Shown here: piece by piece, positions 7,666 through 16,224 of the stretch
Position numbering within the stretch: position 1 is the first letter of the stretch
Layout of the letters: the number at the start of each line of letters is the position of its first letter
Assembly (NCBI GenBank): GCA_035318925.1
Contig: DATHDS010000003.1
Coordinates: 1 to 64,000, forward strand
Direction of reading: 5' to 3'
Source: VAXT01 sp035318925
GTDB taxonomy: Bacteria; Actinomycetota; Thermoleophilia; Gaiellales; Gaiellaceae
Length of the DNA: 64,000 bases
Position numbers and translations under genes: made by a program
Notes under the pieces: model-generated
Databases searched by the model: none
Told to the model about the DNA's origin: nothing
Seen by the model: only the letters and a program-made list of their open reading frames with translations

Positions 7666-9444
7666 CTACCGGCCGCGGCTGACGGTCAGGTTCACCTTGG
7701 CGAGTGGCGCCAGGTGCGTCCCCGGCCGAGGATGCTGCGCCGCCACGCGGCCGGCCCGGGCCCGCGACCGCGCTCGCCGCACCCTGCCGACAGTGCACCC
7801 GCGGTGTTTGATCCGGTCGCGCGCGAAGCCGAGGCTATGACCGACCAAGGCGGGCACCACGCACGCGCGCAGGGCGAGCCGCGGCGCCGCGCCCAGCATC
7901 AACTGCCCGCTTCCGAAGACCGAGTCCCTGCCGGGCGCGCCGAGGTCGACGGCGTGGTCCTCGAGATAGGCCTGCAACTCGGCCGGGCCGAAGGCAGGAT
8001 TCGCCTCCTTGACGAGCGCGGCCGCGGCGGCGACGTGCGGCGTGGAGGCCGACGTTCCTGCGAATCCGCTCGAGCCGCAACCCGAGAACGGGCCGAAGGT
8101 GAACGACGAGACCGAGTCGGGGCCGACGAGATCCGGCTTGACGCGACTGTCGATGGTCGGGCCCTGGGAGCTGTAGGGCTCGAGCCCGCTTCCCTGCCAG
8201 CAGACGGCTCCGACGGTCAGGGCTGACAGAGAGCTGCCGGGCTCGGTGACGCTGCCCCCCGCGACCTGATATTCGAGATTGGGGCCGGGGTAGACGAAGA
8301 GGTCGAACCGCACCGGCCGGCCGGTCACGCGGTGGGCGCGGATGCCGATCGCGTAGGTCTGAGTCGCAGACGACGTGTTGGCGAGGCAGGCCTCTTCGGT
8401 CGGAGGCTCGAGGCCGGTCTGGGCGCCGGTCGACTCCGCAACGACCGTGCCTCCGGGCGAACGGGTCAGGTAGAGGTCGTAGTCCTCGGCGGTCGCGGGC
8501 CAGTCGTCCCACTTCAACGCTGCGCACGTGACCTGGCCGCTGCGCACGACAATCGTGTTCCCCTCGTCGCCGGGGGCGAACTCGTTCCAGCCGTTGGCGT
8601 TCGCATCGACGAACGTCCCGCTCCAGTGCTGCTGCGCGCGATTACCGGCCGCGTTCACCCAGAGAATCCCGGCCGCCCGAGCCGCGGCGACGATCCCGGC
8701 CGGCGTGTCGGGCCCGCCCGAGCCGTCACCACGTGATGTGTTGAACCAGCTCGCCGAGTGGCTGATGATCGCGATCCCGTGGGCTTCCGCGTAGGCGACG
8801 GCCAGGCCGAGCCCGGCGACGTCCTTGACGCACACGAGGTAGAGCTTCGCGTCGGGCGCCATCTCCGCCACGATCTCGGCGACCCCAGTGCCGTGGTCGG
8901 TCGCTTCGAAGCCCCCCGGCCCGCAGAAGTCGACCTTGACCGCCGAGCGTGGGAGATCCCCCGTGCCCTGGCTTCGGCGCAATCCGCTGAAGCCGAGGTC
9001 GACCACGGCGATCTTCACGCCGGCGCCGCGCGCCCCCACCTTGTGCCAAAGGGCCGCACCGGTCGATGCGACGCCCTGTCCGCGCACCGACTCCGCCACA
9101 GGTCGCGCCGGCTTGCCGACGTAGCGGACGTCTCGACTGCGCGCCAGCGCCTTCAGCGCGCTTGCCGGGACGAGCGCCTCGATCACTCCGCCGTAGGTTT
9201 CCTCGACCCGCCCGCCTCTGCGGGCGACGGCCGCCCGGGCCCGAGCCGGATGCGTGGCCAGGAGCTCCACCTGGACTCGGCCGGCGCGAAGGGCGACGAG
9301 CCGTGAGTCCAGCTTCGCGACCTTGACGGGATTGGTCGCCGGATGGGCCGATTCATGCGCGCGCCCGAGGGTGCCTGCGCCGCTCGCCGCAGCACCCGCA
9401 GCAGCGAGCAGCCCACACAGCACCCCCAAAAAGACCCTCCGCAC
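7666..9444 (-). CDS. Secreted S8 (subtilisin-like) serine protease with C-terminal PASTA domain
   Basis: A 592-residue exported protease. The N-terminal signal peptide (residues 1-22) is followed by a propeptide-like segment to about residue 130. The catalytic triad is visible: Asp149 in VVDLGFSG, His184 in DHGTGVAE, and Ser near 465 in GTSASTPH. The oxyanion-hole Asn lies in NAAGN. The last ~65 residues form a PASTA-like domain with two Cys residues (ACVVP ... GCTVGRVRRA) that ends in VNLTVSRGR. The same domain closes the FG-GAP proteins near 60 kb, so they may share a surface ligand. The gene is divergent from the exported protein at 9645. Confidence 0.88.
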   Translation of the reverse strand: MRRVFLGVLCGLLAAAGAAASGAGTLGRAHESAHPATNPVKVAKLDSRLVALRAGRVQVELLATHPARARAAVARRGGRVEETYGGVIEALVPASALKALARSRDVRYVGKPARPVAESVRGQGVASTGAALWHKVGARGAGVKIAVVDLGFSGLRRSQGTGDLPRSAVKVDFCGPGGFEATDHGTGVAEIVAEMAPDAKLYLVCVKDVAGLGLAVAYAEAHGIAIISHSASWFNTSRGDGSGGPDTPAGIVAAARAAGILWVNAAGNRAQQHWSGTFVDANANGWNEFAPGDEGNTIVVRSGQVTCAALKWDDWPATAEDYDLYLTRSPGGTVVAESTGAQTGLEPPTEEACLANTSSATQTYAIGIRAHRVTGRPVRFDLFVYPGPNLEYQVAGGSVTEPGSSLSALTVGAVCWQGSGLEPYSSQGPTIDSRVKPDLVGPDSVSSFTFGPFSGCGSSGFAGTSASTPHVAAAAALVKEANPAFGPAELQAYLEDHAVDLGAPGRDSVFGSGQLMLGAAPRLALRACVVPALVGHSLGFARDRIKHRGCTVGRVRRARSRARAGRVAAQHPRPGTHLAPLAKVNLTVSRGR

Positions 9445-9559
9445 CCAACCTCCCTCGAAAGCCCGTCTCTAAGGGATAGCTCTTATCGGGCGCCACGTCC
9501 AGAGGCCGGACGGCCCAGCGCGGCCAATCCCTCGTCCGAGGGAGTGCGGCTGAGACCCG

Positions 9560-9615
9560 CTGTAGCCAAACCGTTACGCGACCGTGACGGGGTCGTTTCA
9601 GGGCGCGAGCACGAT
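9560..9615 (+). promoter_or_regulatory. Three 11-base-spaced direct repeats and promoter, second-TCS type
   Basis: Heptamers CTGTAGC (9560-9566), CCGTTAC (9571-9577) and CCGTGAC (9582-9588) start exactly 11 bases apart. They are followed six bases later by CGTTTC (9594-9599) and then by CACGAT (9610-9615), a plausible -10. The whole block aligns without gaps to the region at 58732-58787. Eleven-base spacing is the known geometry for OmpR/PhoB-family regulators. Assignment to the response regulator encoded at 56699 is inference, because its own operon carries the other copy. Confidence 0.6.
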
Positions 9616-9644
9616 GGGGTGCGGCAAAGCAAACAGGAGGAGAA

Positions 9645-10181
9645 ATGAAGAAGCTAACGCTCATAGTCCTCGCTCTCGCCGCGATCCTCGCGGCCGCAAC
9701 GTTCGCGACGACGCGCCTCTGGGCCGCATCGCCCACAGCCTCGTCGCCGCGTGTCGCCGTCGCCCAGCCGTGCGGGTCACGCGACCAGGTGCTCTTCGGG
9801 CACGTCAAGTCGCTCGCTCCGAAGGGCGACCATTTCGAGCTCCAGTTCGACCCCGCCTGGTTCACAAGTGGGCTCACCGCGAGCCGCGCCCAGCTCCAGG
9901 ACACCGGCTACGGCGACGTCGCGAACGACAACTACATCGTCGACGAAGGCCATCGTCTGCTGACGTACATCGTGCCGGCGAACGCGCACATCACGGTGCT
10001 CACGAGGAAGGGCCGCCCCGACAGCAGCGGATTCCCGTCGACCTCGGTCACGCCGTCCCAGCTCGCGGAGCTCCTCGCCGGCAAGGAGCCGGTGAAGCTG
10101 TTCGAGGGGCTCGGCACCGGCTTCTGGATGCACGTCCACGTCGACACCGTCTGCTCGCTCCAGCAGCTCTATCACCCATAG
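9645..10181 (+). CDS. Small exported protein of unknown function
   Basis: A 178-residue protein with a clear signal peptide (MKKLTLIVLALAAILAAATFA). The mature part has no motif I recognise. It includes a Cys pair far apart (PCGSRDQ and DTVCSLQQ), several aromatic/His stretches (FWMHVHVDTV) and a segment YIVDEGHRLLTYIVPANAHITVL. The start ATG follows a strong AGGAGG ribosome-binding site. The promoter upstream is nearly the same as the promoter of the FG-GAP operon at 58852, which suggests co-regulation. A strong hairpin follows the stop. It is probably an actinobacterial hypothetical exported protein. Confidence 0.75.
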   Translation: MKKLTLIVLALAAILAAATFATTRLWAASPTASSPRVAVAQPCGSRDQVLFGHVKSLAPKGDHFELQFDPAWFTSGLTASRAQLQDTGYGDVANDNYIVDEGHRLLTYIVPANAHITVLTRKGRPDSSGFPSTSVTPSQLAELLAGKEPVKLFEGLGTGFWMHVHVDTVCSLQQLYHP

Positions 10182-10196
10182 CAGCAAGCATCCTCT

Positions 10197-10231
10197 CTCG
10201 CCCCTGCACGGCCTCGCCGCGCAGGGGCGAG
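10197..10231 (+). terminator. Hairpin terminator after the exported protein
   Basis: Perfect 11-base arms CTCGCCCCTGC (10197-10207) and GCAGGGGCGAG (10221-10231) enclose a 13-base loop. There is no clear U tract. It lies 15 bases after the stop at 10181 and before the cyclase fusion gene. Confidence 0.5.
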
Positions 10232-10273
10232 GGCCCGGTAGGGGTCCGGCGCTGATCGCCGTAAGCTTGGAGG

Positions 10274-13200
10274 ATGGTCGAGCTCCCCGGTGGGACGATC
10301 ACTTTCCTCTTCACGGACGTCGAGGGCTCGACCCGCCTGCTCAAGCAGTTGCGAGACGGGTACGGCGAGGTGCTGGCCGACCATCGCCGCATCCTGCGCG
10401 CCGCCTTCGCAGAGCACGGCGGACAGGAAATCGACACGCAGGGCGACGCCTTTTTCGTCGCCTTTCGCAAGGCGACGGACGCCGCCCTGTCCGCAGTCGC
10501 GGCACAACGAGCGCTTGCCGAGCACGCCTGGCCGGACGGAGTGGAGTGTCGTGTGCGAATGGGCCTGCACACGGGCGAGCCCAGCGTCGGAGAGGAGGGC
10601 TACCACGGTCTCGGCGTGCATCGCGCGGCGAGGATCATGGCGGCGGGCCATGGCGGGCAAATACTGCTCTCGCAGGCGACAAGCTCCGTCCTCGAGGACG
10701 ACGAGCTGCCGGGAATGAGCGTTCGGGACCTCGGCCAGCATCGCCTCAAGGACCTCGATCGACCCGAGCGCATCTTCCAACTCGACGCCGAGGGCCTCCC
10801 CGTGGAGTTTCCGCCCCTCCGTACTGCAGACGCTCCGACCGCCTACACCGGCCACGAGGCGGAGCTGGAGAAGGCGGCGCGGGCGGCCGTCTGGCGCGCG
10901 CGACTCCGGACTCGGCGCTGGCTCGCGGCGGCAGGCGCAGGGGTGCTCGTTGCCAGCGGATTGATCGCAGCCCTCGTGCTGGCTCTCAGCTCGGGCACCG
11001 CGGATGCGCTTTCCCACGTCGATGCAAACGCCGTCGGGCTGATCAATCCCAAGACGAACAGGATCGCGGATGAGGTGCCGGTGGGGGCCACGCCGAGCCA
11101 CCTCGCAGTCGGGGAGGGAGCGATCTGGGTCACCAACGCCGACGACGACACCGTGTCGCGGATCGACCCTCAGACGAGGACCGTCGTCCAGACGATCACC
11201 GTAGGCAGCAGCCCCAGCGGGATCACGACCGGGAACAACGCCGTCTGGGTGGCGAACAGCCTGGACGGGACCGTCTCGCAGATCGACCCCGGAACCAACA
11301 AGGTCGTGCAGCCGATTCGCGTCGGCAACGGCCCCGTCAGCGTCGTCTACGCGGCGGGCTCGGTCTGGGTCGCGAACACTGGCGACGACACGATCACGAA
11401 GATCGATGCCGACAGTGGAAAGCTGGCGAAGCCGCTGCCCATCCCCGCTGCGGAGCTCGCCTTCGGCGCCGGAACGCTGTGGGCGAGCCAACGGACGGCG
11501 AATCGCGTTGTGCGCATCGATCCGACAACCGGAAGCGTCGTGCACACGATCCCGGTCGGGAACGGCCCCGACGGGCTCGCCTTCGGCAATGGCGCCGCAT
11601 GGGTCGCGAACAGCCTGGACGGGACCGTTTCCCGGATCGATCCGACGACGAATTCGGTGGCGGCGACCATTCCGGCCGGGAACGGCCCGGCGGCCGTCGC
11701 GGTCGGGTCGGGCGGCGTCTGGGTGAGCAACCAGTTCGGCGGCACGCTCGCGCGAATCGATCCGGGGACGAACCATGTCGTGCGAGAGATCCGGGTCGGC
11801 GACCGGCCGCAGGGAGTGGCCATCTCGGGCGGCACCGTGCTCGTGAGCGTTCGCCAGTCCGGGGCAGGTCATCGCGGCGGCACGCTGACGATGCGCATGA
11901 ACCGTGACCTCGACTCGATCGACACTGCCGTCGCCTACGACTCGACCTCGTGGCCGATCCTGCGCATGACGAACGATGGCCTGGTCGCGTTCAACCAGGC
12001 CAGTGGGCTCGAGGGGACGCAGCTCGTGCCCGACCTCGCCGTCTCGCTTCCGACCCCGACCGACGGTGGCAGGACGTACACCTTTCAGCTGCGGCAGGTC
12101 CGCTATTCGAACGGCCGGCCGCTACGGGCATCCGACTTCCGTAGCACGTTCGAGCGCGACTTCGAGCTCGGCAAGCTGCCCGTCCAGTACTACGACGGGA
12201 TCGTCGGCGCCGCTCGCTGCAAGAAGCGCCCGAAGCGGTGCGACCTTTCTCACGGGATCGTGGCGGACGACGGCGCGAAGACCGTTGCTTTCCATCTCGT
12301 CGCGGCCGACCCGGAGTTCCTCTACAAGCTCGCGCTCCCCCTCGCAGACGTCCTGCCCGCGGGGGCGCCGCGGCACGCGGTCCGCACCCAGCCGCTGCCG
12401 GCGACCGGGCCGTACGTGATTGCGAGCTACCAGGTGAAACACCGCCTCAGGCTCGTGCGTAATCGATACTTCCACGAGTGGTCGAAGGCGGCGCAGCCGG
12501 ACGGCTATCCGAACGAGATCGTCGTCGAGATCGGCGGCACGCCGGACCGGGCGGTCAACGACGTGATCCGCGGCAAGGCGGACGCCTTCAGCACCTCTCA
12601 GTCGCAAACGCCTCCTTCCGACACCGTGCTGGGCGAGATCAAGACCCGGTATGCGAGCCAGGTGCACACCAACCCGCAGCCGACGACGATCGCGCTCTTC
12701 CTCAACACCCGGCTCGCGCCCTTCGACCGTCTCGACGTCCGCAGGGCCGTGAACTACGCGGCCGACCGAGCCGCAGCGGTCCAGGCTTCCGGCGGGCCCG
12801 ACGTCGCTCAGTCGACGTGCCAGATCCTGCCCCCACACTTCCCGGGCTACCGCCCCTACTGCCCCTACACCGCAGGCTCGACAACGCAGGGGAGCTGGAC
12901 GGCGCCTGATCTCGCGAAGGCACGTGCGCTTGTCGCCGCCTCCGGCACGCGCGGCATGAAGGTCACCGTCTGGTCCTGGGGGGATCTGGGCCGCCTCGGC
13001 CCGTACACGGTGAAGCTTCTTCGGTCCCTTGGCTATCGCACGTCGATCAAGGTTGTCGACGGCTTCGGCTACTTCTCGGCCATCGGCGACACGCGCACGA
13101 AGGCGCAGATCGGGACGTCCGAATGGATCTCGGACTATCCCGCGGCGTCCGGCTTCTTCAACGCCATCTTCAGCTGCGCATCGTTCCTGCCCAACAACCC

Positions 13201-13456
13201 GGTGAACTTGAACGCCTCTGAGTTCTGCGACCCCAGCATCGACCGGCAGATCGGGCGAGCTCTGATCGAGCAAACGACGAACCCCGACGCCGCCCGCGGG
13301 TTGTGGGAGCGCGTCGACAGGCAGACCGTCGACCAGGCGCCTTGGGTGCCGCTCGTCAACCCGAAGTCAGTCGACGTTCTCGCGAAGCGTGTCGGGAACT
13401 ACCAGTACAGCCCCGCCGGCCTGGGCATGCTGATCGACCAACTCTGGGTGAATTAG
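10274..13456 (+). CDS. Class III adenylate/guanylate cyclase fused to a beta-propeller and an SBP_bac_5 solute-binding domain
   Basis: A 1060-residue three-part membrane protein. Residues 1-~190 are a class III nucleotide cyclase, with metal-binding Asp15 in FTDVEGST and Asp58 in GDAFF. VHRAARI at 115-121 carries the transition-state Arg120, but His116 stands where Asn is usual. One transmembrane helix follows at about 216-240. Residues ~250-530 hold about seven YVTN/NHL-like blades (AVWVANSLDGTVSRIDP type). Residues ~540-1060 form an oligopeptide/nickel-type solute-binding domain (TLTMRMNRDLDSID ... VPLVNPKSVDVL). The topology would be cytosolic cyclase and external sensor. The ligand is unknown. 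The N-terminal domain may be an active cyclase or only a regulatory domain. Confidence 0.85.
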   Translation: MVELPGGTITFLFTDVEGSTRLLKQLRDGYGEVLADHRRILRAAFAEHGGQEIDTQGDAFFVAFRKATDAALSAVAAQRALAEHAWPDGVECRVRMGLHTGEPSVGEEGYHGLGVHRAARIMAAGHGGQILLSQATSSVLEDDELPGMSVRDLGQHRLKDLDRPERIFQLDAEGLPVEFPPLRTADAPTAYTGHEAELEKAARAAVWRARLRTRRWLAAAGAGVLVASGLIAALVLALSSGTADALSHVDANAVGLINPKTNRIADEVPVGATPSHLAVGEGAIWVTNADDDTVSRIDPQTRTVVQTITVGSSPSGITTGNNAVWVANSLDGTVSQIDPGTNKVVQPIRVGNGPVSVVYAAGSVWVANTGDDTITKIDADSGKLAKPLPIPAAELAFGAGTLWASQRTANRVVRIDPTTGSVVHTIPVGNGPDGLAFGNGAAWVANSLDGTVSRIDPTTNSVAATIPAGNGPAAVAVGSGGVWVSNQFGGTLARIDPGTNHVVREIRVGDRPQGVAISGGTVLVSVRQSGAGHRGGTLTMRMNRDLDSIDTAVAYDSTSWPILRMTNDGLVAFNQASGLEGTQLVPDLAVSLPTPTDGGRTYTFQLRQVRYSNGRPLRASDFRSTFERDFELGKLPVQYYDGIVGAARCKKRPKRCDLSHGIVADDGAKTVAFHLVAADPEFLYKLALPLADVLPAGAPRHAVRTQPLPATGPYVIASYQVKHRLRLVRNRYFHEWSKAAQPDGYPNEIVVEIGGTPDRAVNDVIRGKADAFSTSQSQTPPSDTVLGEIKTRYASQVHTNPQPTTIALFLNTRLAPFDRLDVRRAVNYAADRAAAVQASGGPDVAQSTCQILPPHFPGYRPYCPYTAGSTTQGSWTAPDLAKARALVAASGTRGMKVTVWSWGDLGRLGPYTVKLLRSLGYRTSIKVVDGFGYFSAIGDTRTKAQIGTSEWISDYPAASGFFNAIFSCASFLPNNPVNLNASEFCDPSIDRQIGRALIEQTTNPDAARGLWERVDRQTVDQAPWVPLVNPKSVDVLAKRVGNYQYSPAGLGMLIDQLWVN

Positions 13457-13671
13457 CGCTCGCGCTGCTGGTCTTGCGGCTGTTTCTGCTCGAGCTTGAT
13501 GAACTCGAGGTCGTCCTTCGTGACGACGAGACTCGGGCCGACTGTGCCGATGCCGTTCGACTTCAGCTGACTCATCGCATCTTCGAGCGCCTTGCGCGCG
13601 TCGTCTTCGTTCTCGGCGACGTCCGCTCGCGTCGTCGAGCCGGATCGGAATCTCACGTAGGCCTGCCACAT
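13453..13671 (-). CDS. Small hypothetical protein
   Basis: A 72-residue charged protein (MWQAYVRFRSG ... NEDDARKALEDAMSQLKSNG). It has the look of a real small alpha/beta protein with an N-terminal strand, a charged helix and a second strand (TVGPSLVVTKDDLEFIKLE). No family is recognised with certainty. It overlaps the last four bases of the convergent cyclase fusion gene. The ATG at 13671 is the first good start; no strong ribosome-binding site is visible. Confidence 0.6.
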   Translation of the reverse strand: MWQAYVRFRSGSTTRADVAENEDDARKALEDAMSQLKSNGIGTVGPSLVVTKDDLEFIKLEQKQPQDQQRER

Positions 13672-13764
13672 GGTCGCGGCATCCTAACGGGACTCGCTGG
13701 CGACTGTCGGCAAATGAACGGCGCGCCTGGTTTTTCGTTCCTCTCGCTCGGGCAAGATACGAGT

Positions 13765-14772
13765 GTGCGCGCAGCGCTCGTCATCCTTGCCGCGTGCCTC
13801 GTTGCCGGTTGCGGGGCTGCCCGGAACGGCGCTGGGGGCGTCCCGAGCTCGGCCGATCCTGGCGTGATCGTCTTCGGAGGCGTGGTCGTACCGGTCCCCG
13901 AGCCACCGGGACAGTCGACCCCATGGCACCAGCCGATCAGCTACTACGCACTGGGGCCGGACGGTACAGGGCTCCGGAAGCTGGCCTTTACTTCTCGGGA
14001 CCACGAACTCGATTTCTCGCCGGGCGGAGGATTCGCCGTCCTGTCTCGGTACGGCGAAGACAACAGGATCGTCGTCTCCCGCGCCGACGGCTCCGACAGT
14101 CGCGTCGTGCCCCTGCCAAAGGACGCGACTGCCGGCGCGCCCGCGGTCTCTGCGGACGGGAAAACTGTCGCGCTGGCGTACGCGCCCAACCTCGATGCCT
14201 CGCCGATCGATCTCTGGACGGTCTCCGTCGACGGCTCGCACCTCAAACGGCTCGCCACGACCGGCGATGTGCTGAGCATCGCCTGGTCTCCCGACGGCAA
14301 GCACATCGCCTTCGTCGACGGTTCGCAACTCGAGAACAGCTCTTCTGGCGCCGTCGCGGACATTTACGTCGTCGACGCCGATGGGAGCAACCTGCATCGA
14401 CTTGCGCGCGGCTTCACGGGTCTCGGCCGGGAAGTCGCGTGGTCGCCGGACGGGGCTCGCATCGCGTTCCAGGACACAAGCCAGCGAGTCGCGGTCATCG
14501 ATGCGGAAGGCGGGATGCCGAAGGTCGTGAGCCAAGAGGGTGAGACGCCGGCTTGGTCGCCCGACGGCACGCGTATCGCCTTCCTTAGCGTCACGGGATG
14601 CGGTAGTTACGGGGCTTGCACTAGATCGAGGATCGTGCTCGCGAACGTCGACGGCGGAACAGAGCACATCGTGGGGCCGAAGTACGGCAATCCGGTCTCA
14701 CTCTCGTGGACCACGGCAACTTTTCAGCCGAGTCCCGCAGGCTCGAAGATCGGCTCGCCTCCGAGCTCGTAG
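13765..14772 (+). CDS. TolB-like/PD40 beta-propeller lipoprotein
   Basis: A 335-residue protein starting at GTG 13765, chosen because it gives a perfect lipoprotein signal (RAALVILAACLVAGC) with the lipobox Cys about 15 residues in. An in-frame ATG at 13714 would add 17 residues and is less likely. The mature part contains several WD40-like/PD40 repeats: IAWSPDGKHIAFVDG, VAWSPDGARIAFQD and PAWSPDGTRIAFLS. It is probably membrane-anchored outside the cell as a binding propeller; no enzymatic domain is seen. It is convergent with the coiled-coil gene at the end of the Tad operon. Confidence 0.8.
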   Translation: MRAALVILAACLVAGCGAARNGAGGVPSSADPGVIVFGGVVVPVPEPPGQSTPWHQPISYYALGPDGTGLRKLAFTSRDHELDFSPGGGFAVLSRYGEDNRIVVSRADGSDSRVVPLPKDATAGAPAVSADGKTVALAYAPNLDASPIDLWTVSVDGSHLKRLATTGDVLSIAWSPDGKHIAFVDGSQLENSSSGAVADIYVVDADGSNLHRLARGFTGLGREVAWSPDGARIAFQDTSQRVAVIDAEGGMPKVVSQEGETPAWSPDGTRIAFLSVTGCGSYGACTRSRIVLANVDGGTEHIVGPKYGNPVSLSWTTATFQPSPAGSKIGSPPSS

Positions 14773-14775
14773 TCG

Positions 14776-16221
14776 CTACGCAGCGTCTTCGGCGTTGTTA
14801 TTGCCGAGCTGCTTGTCCCACCACTCGGACTCGCGGCGCTGGAGGGCGCCTTGGGCCTGCGCGACGTAGGCCGCGAGCTGCGACTCCTTGCTGCCGAGCT
14901 TCTCTTCGAGCTCGGCGAGGGCCTGCTCGCGGTTTTCGAGCTTCTCGAGGCGGATCTCGTAGTCGGTTTCGTAGGTGGCTTCGCGCCTGCGCAGCTCCTC
15001 CTCGCGATCGTCGATCTCGCGCACGCGCTCCCGGACGTTTGCCTCTGTCTGGGCGATCCGCTTCTCGCGCTTGTCGACGCGCTCACGCGCCGTTTCCGAG
15101 AGATCGGACTCCTCGGCGATCGCCGACTCGCGGTCGGCGAGACCCTTCTCACGCGCATCGAGCCGGGCGGTCCACTCGTCGAGGTCGCGACCGCGCGCGC
15201 TGTCGCCCTCGGTCCGGGTGAGCTCGGAGTCGCGCCGGTTGAGCTCGGCCTCGCGGGCGATCAGCTCCGCCTCGCGGCTCTCGATTTCCATCAGCCGACC
15301 CTGCATCTCCTGAACCTCGGCGCCCGATGAGGAGAGCTGGCGCTCGAGCTGCTGGGTCTCGGCCCGGATGCGCTCGTGCCGTTCCTGAACCTCGGCCTCG
15401 CGCCTCTTCAAGCCCTCACTCTCGGCGGCGACGCGGGCGCTTTCCTTCGCGAGGCGCTGCTCGGCGTCCGTCAAACGTCTTTCACGCCCTCCGAGATCCT
15501 TTTCGTGGCGCTTGAGCTCGTTGTCGCGTGCTTTCCACTGGCCCTCACGGGTCGCGAGGTCGCGCTCCGTCTTCGACAGCTTCTCCTCGCGCGCCGCGAC
15601 GGCCGAGCCTCGTTGAGCGAGCTCCGAGGAGCTCCGGCCCGCAAATCGCTCGGCCTCAGTCAGCTCGGCGTCGCGCGCCTGGAGCTCCTCCTGTAGCTCG
15701 GCGGCAGCAGATTGGGCTGCTGCAACTCCGTCCTGGAGCGCTGAGAGCCGTTGACGCTCCCCGTTCAGCTCCTGGCGCTCGGTCGCGAGTCGCTGCTCGC
15801 GTTCCCGGATCTGGCTCTCGGTGCTCGAAAGCTTCGCGCTTCGGTCGTCGAGCTTCGTCTGCTCGCGGGAGACGTCGTACTCCTCGGACATCTTCCGCTC
15901 GTAGGCCTCGACCTGCTCTGCGAAGGCGGCGCGCAGCTCTCGCTCGCGCTTCTGGGCCTCGGCGAGCTGGCCGCGCAGCTCCTCGGCCTCCGCACTCGGC
16001 TCGTCGCCGTTGATCTGATGCGGTGCCGACGTGTAGAGGTCGACCCGAACCAACGGGGTCTCGGCCTGCTGCGCCGGCGCGGGCGGCGCTGCCTCCTCCG
16101 CCTGCTCGCCACGGCGCTTCTCGAGCTGGGCCCGAAGGCCGGTGCCGAAGCCGCCCTCTGTGGCGTGACCCTCCTTCTCTTCTGTCTCGTCGCCGGGCTC
16201 GTTCTTCTTGCGCAGTGGCAT
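14776..16221 (-). CDS. Long coiled-coil protein at the end of the Tad operon
   Basis: A 481-residue, highly charged protein. The first ~80 residues are low-complexity and acidic, Pro/Ala/Gln-rich. From about residue 80 to 470 it is almost continuous heptad-like Glu/Arg/Leu/Ala sequence (EREQRLATERQELNGERQRL, REAELIAREAELNRRDSEL), which predicts a very long coiled coil. There is no signal peptide or membrane helix. The ATG lies three bases after the tadC stop, and GGGAG just upstream serves as its ribosome-binding site. It is therefore the last gene of the pilus operon. A scaffold or polar-localisation role for the pilus machine is inference. Confidence 0.75.
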   Translation of the reverse strand: MPLRKKNEPGDETEEKEGHATEGGFGTGLRAQLEKRRGEQAEEAAPPAPAQQAETPLVRVDLYTSAPHQINGDEPSAEAEELRGQLAEAQKRERELRAAFAEQVEAYERKMSEEYDVSREQTKLDDRSAKLSSTESQIREREQRLATERQELNGERQRLSALQDGVAAAQSAAAELQEELQARDAELTEAERFAGRSSSELAQRGSAVAAREEKLSKTERDLATREGQWKARDNELKRHEKDLGGRERRLTDAEQRLAKESARVAAESEGLKRREAEVQERHERIRAETQQLERQLSSSGAEVQEMQGRLMEIESREAELIAREAELNRRDSELTRTEGDSARGRDLDEWTARLDAREKGLADRESAIAEESDLSETARERVDKREKRIAQTEANVRERVREIDDREEELRRREATYETDYEIRLEKLENREQALAELEEKLGSKESQLAAYVAQAQGALQRRESEWWDKQLGNNNAEDAA

Positions 16222-16224
16222 CTT

